The position numbers and the translations under genes are program-made. The notes under the pieces were generated by a model. The model had not been told where the DNA came from and ran no database searches. It was given only the letters and a program-made list of their open reading frames with translations. Positions 57,301 through 64,000 of a stretch of 64,000 nucleotides of DNA are shown in pieces. Source of the DNA: Candidatus Enterocloster excrementipullorum (lineage in GTDB: Bacteria; Bacillota; Clostridia; Lachnospirales; Lachnospiraceae). Position 1 is the stretch's first letter, and every line of letters begins with the position of its first letter. The stretch covers positions 1-64,000 of the forward strand of contig DWWT01000020.1 of assembly GCA_019119575.1 (NCBI GenBank). Direction: 5' to 3'.

Positions 57301-58734
57301 TCAGTACACGTACGCAAAGGAAACCGCCGGAAGGGACTTTCCTGTCTTGACCTCCTCTGTCTTCTCTCCCTCCTCATCCGTTTTATACACCGTTCCGTCC
57401 TCAATCCGGTAGGCGTATTTGCCCTCGGATGAATAAGCCTTCTCATTTGTCTGGACGCGGCCCGCCTCATTCACCAGATAGACCGTTCCATTTACCAAAA
57501 ACGGCTGCACCTCCGTTCCCTCCTTAGCCGTCACCATAATTCCCCTCCAGTAGAGGGCGCCATCCTTCTCTCCGGTGAATCCCTGTCCCTTATCAGAACC
57601 AGTGGTGGAAAAGTAGCAGGTAAAGCTCCGATCCAGGCGGTCTGTCACATTCTCCACCCGGCCGTAGCGCATAGCTCCGTCAGAGCCCTCCGGCCCAAAA
57701 TATCCGGTCGACTCACCCACCCGGACAAGCCCGGTTTGAAGACAGCCGTACGGGTCAAACAGATAGCTCTCCCCGTCAATCTCTGTCACCGCCTGCTTTA
57801 AAGAAGCCGCATCTTTTGGCAGGAACGCCGGCGTTCCGTCGCTCTTAAAATAATAGCGGCATGTCACGCCCTCTTCCGGCCCCTCATATTCCCCGCTGCT
57901 CACCGTCAGGGCGCTTCGGGAATCTGAGTTCCAGGGATGCTCCGTCAGTTCCATCCACTGCCGTCTGACCACTCCCTCATCCCGTCCGCCCAGGTACACG
58001 AAGCGGCTGATGCCCACCGCGTCCCCCGGCTCTACCTGGTCGCGAACCGCCAGCCAGCCGGTGCACATCATCCCATTTGCGTCAAAATAATACCTGCGCC
58101 CGTCAATGGTCTCCGCCTCATAGGATCCCTCCGGCGATCGTTTCGCCTTCCCGTTTTTCTGGAAATAGAACCATCGTCCTCTCGCATCCCCTTCCGGAAG
58201 CTTGCGGGAAATTTTCCCCTCCGCCGGCCGGTTCCGCTCGCTGTACTCCAAAAACTGCCAGCCGGTCCGGGCAAAACCCTCGTCCGGATCTCCCAGATAG
58301 TAGACCTCCCCGTCTTCATAGTGCCAGCCGGTGCGCATCTTTCCGTCGCTGTCAAAGGAATAGCGGAAATTCTCTATGGTCTTCCACGTATCCTTCTCCA
58401 CCTTCCCGTTCTGTCCCAGGTAGTACCATCCCGCTTCCTTGAGGCCGCTCTCTCCGTCCTCCTCCACCCAGCTGTCCTTCACCATAGCGCCCTGCGCATC
58501 CACATAATACGTGTTTTGAATCCACGTGTCCGTGGCCACATTTCCCTCGCTGTCCAGGTAGTAGGAGATCCCGTCCCTTGTGCGCCAGTCGCTCTTCACA
58601 CGGTTTCCGCTGCTGTCAAGAAAATAGGACTCTCCATCCTCCTCCACCCATTCCGCCTGAGCCGTAACCGACAGCCCCGGCGCCAGGGCGGATATCCACA
58701 GTCCTGCTCCAATGGCAACCATCCATCGCTTCAT
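57301..58734 (-). CDS. Secreted cell-wall-binding repeat protein
   Basis: The 477-residue protein has a signal peptide (about 1-28, ending TAQAE) and is made almost wholly of choline-binding-type repeats. The early copies are regular: WVEEDGESYFLDSSGNRVKSDW, WRTRDGISYYLDSEGNVATDTW and so on. Later ones are longer and more diverged (RRYYFDANGMMCTGWL, ESYLFDPYGCLQTGLV). No catalytic domain is visible. It may bind teichoic or other wall glycans as a surface scaffold. ATG follows AAGGAGGTGG. It may be transcribed alone or after malQ. Confidence 0.85.
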   Translation of the reverse strand: MKRWMVAIGAGLWISALAPGLSVTAQAEWVEEDGESYFLDSSGNRVKSDWRTRDGISYYLDSEGNVATDTWIQNTYYVDAQGAMVKDSWVEEDGESGLKEAGWYYLGQNGKVEKDTWKTIENFRYSFDSDGKMRTGWHYEDGEVYYLGDPDEGFARTGWQFLEYSERNRPAEGKISRKLPEGDARGRWFYFQKNGKAKRSPEGSYEAETIDGRRYYFDANGMMCTGWLAVRDQVEPGDAVGISRFVYLGGRDEGVVRRQWMELTEHPWNSDSRSALTVSSGEYEGPEEGVTCRYYFKSDGTPAFLPKDAASLKQAVTEIDGESYLFDPYGCLQTGLVRVGESTGYFGPEGSDGAMRYGRVENVTDRLDRSFTCYFSTTGSDKGQGFTGEKDGALYWRGIMVTAKEGTEVQPFLVNGTVYLVNEAGRVQTNEKAYSSEGKYAYRIEDGTVYKTDEEGEKTEEVKTGKSLPAVSFAYVY

Positions 58735-58889
58735 ACTGTTCCACCTCCTTGCTTATCTCCTATAGAATTCCCGCATCCGCAGAAAATCGTCCGCACATAC
58801 TATATTCCATCTTTATTTTATCAGAAATAAGCAGGAAATGCATGACAATTTATGGAAAAATACCAAAAGATTTTTTTAAGACCGCCGCC

Positions 58890-58956
58890 TGGTGTTCCCC
58901 CGCCCTCTGCCGCGCTTTACGCCTGGGATTCCCCCTCCCTCTGCTGCGCTTACGCC
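58890..58956 (-). repeat. Imperfect tandem 33/34-bp duplication at the malQ stop codon
   Basis: On the minus strand the segment starting at the malQ stop (GGCGTAAGCGCAGCAGAGGG) is followed by a second copy starting GGCGTAAAGCGCGGCAGAGG. The copies occupy 58924-58956 and 58890-58923 and differ at about six positions. Each contains a GGCGTAA, so the stop codon itself is duplicated. It is G-rich (GGGGGAA in both). Confidence 0.7.
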
Positions 58957-60455
58957 CGTCCATACACCTGCGCCATCCGGCGGCATTTCTCCAAAAGCTC
59001 CTCTGTCACTTCGCCGGGAAGCAGCCTCCACCGCCAGTTCTGCCCCAGGGTGGAAGGCACGTTGATCCTGGCCTCCGATCCAAGCCCCAGATAGTCCTGC
59101 ATGGGAATCACCGCCAGCTTGGCCGTGCTTGAAAGCGCCAGGCGGATCAGATCCCAGTGAATATCCTTTGATCCCCTCTCCCTGCGCCCCAAATAGTCCC
59201 GCACAAACCGCCGGTCATGCCTTCCCAGGGAAGCGAACCAGCCCGCCGTCGTGTCATTGTCATGGGTGCCTGTGTAAACCACACAGTTCTCCTTGTATTT
59301 GTGGGGCAGATACTCGCTGTCCTCCGTTTCGTCAAAGGCGAATTCCAGCACCTTCATCCCCGGAAAGCGGCTCTCCCGCAGAAGCTTATGCACCGCCGGC
59401 GTGAGAAAGCCCAGATCCTCCGCAATAATGGGCAGACGTTTCTTTCCAAAATGCTCCTGCATCCGCACAAACAGCTCCATGCCCGGTCCCTTCTCCCAGT
59501 GGCCGTTCTCTGCCGTCGGATCCCCGTACGGTATGGAATAATAGGATTCGAATCCCCGGAAATGATCCACCCGCACCACATCGTATAGCCCAAAGCTGTA
59601 TTCCATCCGCCGCATCCACCACCGATAGCCAGTCTCCCGGTGGCGCTCCCAGCGGTACAGGGGATTGCCCCAGAGCTGTCCCGTGGCGGAAAACGCGTCC
59701 GGCGGACAGCCCGCCACCGCTGCGGGAAGGTTCTCCCCGTCAAACTGGAACAGATCCGGGTGCAGCCAGCTGTCCGCCCCGTCAAAGGCCACATAGATGG
59801 GGATATCCCCGATGATGCGGATTCCCCTGGCATTGGCATAGCGTTTCAGCTTTCCCCACTGCTCCTCGAACTTCATCTGCTGAAACTCATAAAACCCGAT
59901 CTCATCCGTCAGCCTTTCCCTGTACGCCCGGAGGGCTTCTTTCTTTCCCAGGCGGATGTCCTTATCCCAGAGGCTCCAGCTCTTTCCTCCGAAATCATTC
60001 TTCACCGCCATATAAAAGCAGTATTCCCGGGTTTCCTCCCCGAGAAGCTCCCCGGCCCGTCTGTGAACCGCATCCGCTTCGCCGCTCCCGAACTCCGCCT
60101 GCTTCCACCGCTCATACGCCTTCCGAAGCAGCAAAAACCTTCCCGCATACAGTTTCCCGTAGTCAATATACCGGCTGTCCGTCCCAAAATCCGCAGCCCC
60201 GCACTCCTCCTCGGTGAGAAGCTCCTCTTTTATCAACTGCTCCAAATCTATAAAATAGGGGTTCCCCGCAAAGGCTGAAAATGCCTGGTAGGGTGAATCC
60301 CCATAGCCCGTAGGCCCCAGCGGCAGAATCTGCCAATACTGCTGCCCTGCCTCCTTCAGCTGGTCTACGAATTGAAATGCTTCCCTAGAAAACGCGCCGA
60401 TGCCGTACCGGGACGGCAGGCTGGCAACTGGAAGCAGTATGCCGCACTCTCTCAT
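58950..60455 (-). CDS. malQ: 4-alpha-glucanotransferase (amylomaltase)
   Basis: The 501-residue GH77 enzyme transfers alpha-1,4-glucan chains between maltodextrins. Motifs are LPVASLPSRYGIG at the N terminus, DVVRVDHFRGFE with the nucleophile Asp, IIAEDLGFLTP with the acid/base Glu, and GTHDNDTTAGWF with the third acidic residue. Length is typical. ATG 60455 is preferred as AAAGGAG lies before it. It works with glycogen phosphorylase nearby on maltodextrin turnover. An AraC regulator lies just upstream. Confidence 0.96.
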   Translation of the reverse strand: MRECGILLPVASLPSRYGIGAFSREAFQFVDQLKEAGQQYWQILPLGPTGYGDSPYQAFSAFAGNPYFIDLEQLIKEELLTEEECGAADFGTDSRYIDYGKLYAGRFLLLRKAYERWKQAEFGSGEADAVHRRAGELLGEETREYCFYMAVKNDFGGKSWSLWDKDIRLGKKEALRAYRERLTDEIGFYEFQQMKFEEQWGKLKRYANARGIRIIGDIPIYVAFDGADSWLHPDLFQFDGENLPAAVAGCPPDAFSATGQLWGNPLYRWERHRETGYRWWMRRMEYSFGLYDVVRVDHFRGFESYYSIPYGDPTAENGHWEKGPGMELFVRMQEHFGKKRLPIIAEDLGFLTPAVHKLLRESRFPGMKVLEFAFDETEDSEYLPHKYKENCVVYTGTHDNDTTAGWFASLGRHDRRFVRDYLGRRERGSKDIHWDLIRLALSSTAKLAVIPMQDYLGLGSEARINVPSTLGQNWRWRLLPGEVTEELLEKCRRMAQVYGRA

Positions 60456-60562
60456 CTTGCCGTGCTCCTTTCTCATTGTTCCTAAACCCCCCTACCATCA
60501 GTGTACAAAAGGTATCATACCATAGATAGGAGGACAAGCCAAGCGCATACGCCGCGATTTCC

Positions 60563-61468
60563 TCACTGCGGCGCCTCCTGTCCCATTCTCTGCCGCATCT
60601 GCCCCGGCGTCATCCCATATCTCCGTTTAAACAGCCGATTAAAATAGGACAGATTCTCAAATCCGCATCCCTGGGCAATGTTCGTCACTGTCTCCCCGGT
60701 CCGGGCAAGCTGCGCCCACGCTCTGGCCAGCCGGTAATCATTCAGATACTGGACAAATGAAATCCCCATATACTGCCGGAAATATTTCATAAAATGGGAA
60801 GGGCTGTAATAGCACACTGCCGCCGCCTCCTCTATGGTGATCCGCTCTCCATAGTGCTCCTCCACATAGGACAAAATCTGCTTCATCTTTTCCCGCACTT
60901 TATTGCGCCGCTCCTCCCCCGCTCCCGTCCGTCCCTGGCAGGCTGCCGCCAGATAAAGGAGCCAGAAAAGCCCGCTCTTAATCCCCAGCTGATACGCGTA
61001 TCCCCTCTCCCCGGAAATTCCATCCATCCTTTGGACGCAGACCGCAAATTCCTCATACCCTTCCCTATCTTTTGCGACATAAAGCGGCTCCTTTGCCCGG
61101 CCCTCCGCCAGGGGAAGAAGAAAACGGTCCGTCCACGGGTCCTCCCCGCCCGACATCAGAAGCTCCAGCCTAAAAATGATATTTTCGTACTCCACCGTCT
61201 CTCCTGCCCTCCGGCTGATGCCGTGAAGCTGTCCGGGAAATACAAAGAGGAACTCCCCCTCTCCCACCTCATACCGCTTTCGGTCCACCGTCACAATCCC
61301 CCGGCCTTTTTTTACCGCAATGATCTCCATCTCCTCGTGCCAGTGAACCGGCACCCTGGCAAAATCCACCGGAATGGAACACGGATAAATGGTAAAAGGG
61401 AAGTCCCTGTCCCCATGTTCTTTTTTCTCCTCAAAACCGATCAGACTCTGTTTTTCCGGAATTCTCAT
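60563..61468 (-). CDS. AraC family transcriptional regulator with cupin sensor
   Basis: The 301-residue protein has an N-terminal cupin domain (about 35-110; VHWHEEMEIIAVKKGRG) and a C-terminal AraC DNA-binding domain (about 190-290; RITIEEAAAVCYYSPSHFMKYFRQ, then IAQGCGFENLSYFNRLFKR). It sits between divergent glgP and downstream malQ, so control of maltodextrin or glycogen genes is likely but inferred. ATG 61468 follows GGGGAGAG. The minus strand shows TATAAT at 61501-61506 as its promoter. Confidence 0.88.
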   Translation of the reverse strand: MRIPEKQSLIGFEEKKEHGDRDFPFTIYPCSIPVDFARVPVHWHEEMEIIAVKKGRGIVTVDRKRYEVGEGEFLFVFPGQLHGISRRAGETVEYENIIFRLELLMSGGEDPWTDRFLLPLAEGRAKEPLYVAKDREGYEEFAVCVQRMDGISGERGYAYQLGIKSGLFWLLYLAAACQGRTGAGEERRNKVREKMKQILSYVEEHYGERITIEEAAAVCYYSPSHFMKYFRQYMGISFVQYLNDYRLARAWAQLARTGETVTNIAQGCGFENLSYFNRLFKRRYGMTPGQMRQRMGQEAPQ

Positions 61469-61633
61469 ATTCGCTCTCCCCGTATTTTGATCGTTTTGTA
61501 TTATATTATACCAGAATTCTGCAAGCATTTTAAGACATAGACTGCTAAACTACACATAAAATACTTGTAACAGTCCTGAATCAAACCACTCATTCCGACA
61601 CAGATGTTTCCAATTTCAGAAAGGATGAATCTT

Positions 61634-63919
61634 ATGAATCGCATACAAAACCATACACAGTTAGAAACTATGCTCCAAAATACATGCGGAAAAGACATTT
61701 CCGCGTGCACCAACGAGGAGCTCTATAACGGCCTTCTCTCTATTGTCCAGGAACTGGCTGCGCAGAAGGAGTCAAACGCCGGAAAAAAGAAGCTGTACTA
61801 TATCTCCGCTGAATTTCTCATCGGAAAGCTTCTCTCCAACAATCTGATCAATCTGGGCATCTACCAGGATGTAAAATCCGTCCTGGAGGCCCACGGCAAA
61901 TCCCTGGGCCAGATCGAAGAGGTGGAGCCCGAGCCATCCCTCGGAAACGGCGGTCTCGGCCGTCTGGCAGCCTGCTTCTTGGACTCCATCGCAACCCTTG
62001 GACTGAACGGAGACGGAGTGGGGCTCAACTATCACTTCGGCCTCTTCAAGCAGCTTTTTAAGGACAACAAGCAGGAAGAAGTGCCCAATCCCTGGATCAC
62101 GGAGCACTCCTGGCTGAACCGGACGGATGTGACCTTCCAGGTTCCCTACCGCGACTTTACCCTCTCCGCCCGGATGTACGACATCCTGGTGACCGGCTAC
62201 GGAAACCGCACCAACAAGCTGCATCTCTTTGACGTGGACACGGTAGACGAATCCCTGGTAACCGAGGGAATCTCCTTTGACAAGACCGACATCAAAAAGA
62301 ACCTGACTTTGTTCCTCTACCCGGATGACAGCGATGATGACGGCCGGATCCTGCGGATCTATCAGCAGTATTTCATGGTGAGCTGCGCGGCCCAGCTGAT
62401 CCTCAAGGAGGCCGCGGCCAAGGGCAGCAATTTCCACGATCTGCCGGACTACGCCGTGGTTCAGATCAACGACACCCATCCCACCATGGTGATTCCGGAG
62501 CTGATCCGCCTGCTCACCGCGGAGCACGGAATGGAGATGGATGAGGCCATCCAGGTTGTAAGCCGCACCTGCGCTTACACCAACCATACCATTCTGGCGG
62601 AGGCTCTTGAAAAATGGCCCATGGAATTTTTCCGGAAAGCAGTTCCCCAGCTCATCCCGATCATGGAAATCCTGGACGATAAGGTGCGCCGCAAATTTGA
62701 CGATCCCTCTGTCTACATTATCGACAAAGAGGACCGCGTCCACATGGCCCATATTGATATCCACTACGGGTTCAGCGTCAACGGGGTGGCTGCTCTCCAC
62801 ACAGAAATTTTAAAGGAGACGGAGCTCCACAACTTCTACCGGATTTATCCGGAAAAGTTCAATAACAAGACCAACGGCATCACCTTCCGCCGCTGGCTTC
62901 TGCACTGCGACCCCGAGCTGGCTGACTTTATCACCGGCCTGATCGGAGACGGCTGGAAAAAGGACGCCTCCGCCCTGAAGGCATTAAATGATCCGCGCTT
63001 TACCGGAAACATCAAAACCCTTCACCAGCTCCTCGCCATCAAGGACAGGAAAAAGGAGGAACTTGCTCTGTATCTGAAAGAGACCCAGGGAATTTCCGTT
63101 GATCCGTCCTCCATTTTTGACATCCAGATCAAGCGGCTTCACGAGTACAAGCGCCAGCAGATGAATCTCCTCTATCTGATCCGCAAATACCTGGAGATCA
63201 AGAGAGGCGAAAAGCCCACCACGCCCATCACAGCTGTTTTCGGAGCAAAGGCCGCGCCCGCCTATGTGATCGCCAAAGATATCATTCACGGCATTCTGTG
63301 CCTGGAGCAGATCATTGCGGACGATCCCCAGGTACGCCCCTATCTGAATGTGGTGATGGCCGGCAACTACAATGTAACCCTGGCAGAAAAGCTGATTCCC
63401 GCCTGCGACATCTCCGAGCAGATCTCCCTGGCCTCCAAGGAAGCCAGCGGCACGGGAAATATGAAATTCATGCTGAACGGCGCCGTCACGCTGGGAACCG
63501 AGGACGGAGCCAACATGGAAATCCACAGCCTGGTGGGCGATGACAATATCTACATTTTCGGCGACCGCAGCGACGCTGTAATCGCCCGCTATAAAGAGGG
63601 CTCCTACCAGCCCAGAACCTGGTATGAGACAGATCCCGCCCTTAAGGAAGCGGTCGATTTCCTCACCGGCCCCCAGATGATGGCTGTCGGCTGCAGGGAA
63701 AACCTGGAGCGTCTCTCCCATGAGCTCCTCACAAAAGACTGGTTCATGACCTTCCCGGATTTTGAGTCCTACTGTGCCGCCAAGGAACAGGCCTTTAAGG
63801 ACTATGAAAACCGCACGGCATGGGCCGTAAAGATGCTCATCAACATCAGCCAGGCCGGCTTCTTCTCCTCCGACCGTACCATCGAGGAGTACAACCGGGA
63901 CATCTGGAAGCTGGATTAA
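61634..63919 (+). CDS. glgP: Glycogen/maltodextrin phosphorylase
   Basis: The 761-residue GT35 enzyme releases glucose 1-phosphate from glycogen or maltodextrins with PLP. Family motifs are [40 protein letters not shown], the INDTHP loop, [12 protein letters not shown], and the PLP-Lys segment [14 protein letters not shown]-terminal motif EDGANMEI completes the site. It is somewhat shorter than animal enzymes because the N-terminal regulatory part is small. ATG 61634 follows AAAGGATGA. It is divergent from an AraC regulator and close to malQ. Confidence 0.97.
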   Translation: MNRIQNHTQLETMLQNTCGKDISACTNEELYNGLLSIVQELAAQKESNAGKKKLYYISAEFLIGKLLSNNLINLGIYQDVKSVLEAHGKSLGQIEEVEPEPSLGNGGLGRLAACFLDSIATLGLNGDGVGLNYHFGLFKQLFKDNKQEEVPNPWITEHSWLNRTDVTFQVPYRDFTLSARMYDILVTGYGNRTNKLHLFDVDTVDESLVTEGISFDKTDIKKNLTLFLYPDDSDDDGRILRIYQQYFMVSCAAQLILKEAAAKGSNFHDLPDYAVVQINDTHPTMVIPELIRLLTAEHGMEMDEAIQVVSRTCAYTNHTILAEALEKWPMEFFRKAVPQLIPIMEILDDKVRRKFDDPSVYIIDKEDRVHMAHIDIHYGFSVNGVAALHTEILKETELHNFYRIYPEKFNNKTNGITFRRWLLHCDPELADFITGLIGDGWKKDASALKALNDPRFTGNIKTLHQLLAIKDRKKEELALYLKETQGISVDPSSIFDIQIKRLHEYKRQQMNLLYLIRKYLEIKRGEKPTTPITAVFGAKAAPAYVIAKDIIHGILCLEQIIADDPQVRPYLNVVMAGNYNVTLAEKLIPACDISEQISLASKEASGTGNMKFMLNGAVTLGTEDGANMEIHSLVGDDNIYIFGDRSDAVIARYKEGSYQPRTWYETDPALKEAVDFLTGPQMMAVGCRENLERLSHELLTKDWFMTFPDFESYCAAKEQAFKDYENRTAWAVKMLINISQAGFFSSDRTIEEYNRDIWKLD

Positions 63920-63943
63920 CTCCGCACCCGTGGCTCATCAGTC

Positions 63944-63980
63944 CGCCGCCACCCGTTTTACGGGTGGCGGCGACTCTTTT
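63944..63980 (+). terminator. Intrinsic terminator of glgP
   Basis: CGCCGCCACCCG (63944-63955) and CGGGTGGCGGCG (63961-63972) form a perfect 12-bp stem with a TTTTA loop, followed by ACTCTTTT. It lies 24 bp after the glgP stop. Confidence 0.9.
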
Positions 63981-64000
63981 ACACTGTGTTTATCCTGCAT

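Noticed and set aside
1-64000. tRNA, rRNA, CRISPR arrays or insertion sequences
   Set aside because: Reading the intergenic regions on both strands showed no cloverleaf, no regular spacer-repeat array, no transposase and no terminal inverted repeats. A dedicated search could still find a small RNA that I missed.

Overview
The window looks like a chromosomal segment of an anaerobic, spore-forming, moderately GC-rich Firmicute, most likely a Lachnospiraceae (Clostridium cluster XIVa) gut bacterium. The reasons are an etfBA pair whose alpha subunit carries an N-terminal ferredoxin, spore genes (cotJABC, a spoIIM-like gene), a class F flavodiiron protein, a giant 2-hydroxyacyl-CoA dehydratase activase-like protein, a CBS/DRTGG inorganic pyrophosphatase and choline-binding-like cell-wall repeats. 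I saw no rRNA, tRNA, CRISPR array, insertion sequence or prophage block. Nearly all genes are closely packed and have good Shine-Dalgarno sites.

Layout. 1-3.6 kb: etfBA (etfA cut by the window edge), a MATE exporter with a structured leader, and an AEC-family permease. 3.7-6.9 kb: an MFS exporter translationally coupled to an AraC-GNAT fusion regulator, an ArsC/Spx-like protein and a Nudix hydrolase. 7.1-10.7 kb: a three-subunit molybdenum hydroxylase (FAD, 2Fe-2S, Mo). 10.7-18.2 kb: a growth and repair block read on the minus strand (ruvA, ruvB, zapA-like, U32 peptidase, SEDS glycosyltransferase, class B PBP). 18.5-27.5 kb: a plus-strand RNase H-fold exonuclease-like gene, then on the minus strand corA-like, rhomboid-like, pyk, lysA-like, proC, nudF-like, spoIIM-like and xerD. 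The nudF-spoIIM-xerD order resembles Bacillus. 27.7-31.9 kb: a sugar-acid cluster (SLC13-type permease, enolase-superfamily dehydratase, AraC regulator). 32.2-36.5 kb: the 1424-residue activase-like protein. 36.6-38.3 kb: cotJABC divergent from a Cys-rich collagen-like small protein.

38.4-44.2 kb: a patatin-like lipase, then a cell-envelope cluster with PepSY protein, M15 peptidase with wall-binding repeats, OmpR-type response regulator, histidine kinase and a second PepSY protein. Both PepSY promoters carry the same 11-bp-phased direct repeat, which suggests they form the regulon of this two-component system. 44.3-46.6 kb: a DUF134-NifX fusion with a His-rich tail, preceded by four copies of one 10-bp near-palindrome, then an orphan HicB and cysK. 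46.9-56.1 kb: a second MATE exporter, flavodiiron protein, aspA with a divergent LysR regulator, shikimate kinase, flavin reductase and CBS-type pyrophosphatase. 56.3-64 kb: a MerR regulator, a secreted repeat protein, malQ, an AraC regulator and glgP; malQ and glgP fit glycogen/maltodextrin turnover.

No single block looks like a wholly new defence or mobile system. The most original signals are regulatory: the PepSY/two-component operators, the DUF134 operator array, sporulation-type -10 boxes shared by cotJ, the collagen-like gene and the M15 peptidase, the structured leaders of the first MATE gene and the giant activase, and a palindrome on the promoter of the AraC-GNAT gene.
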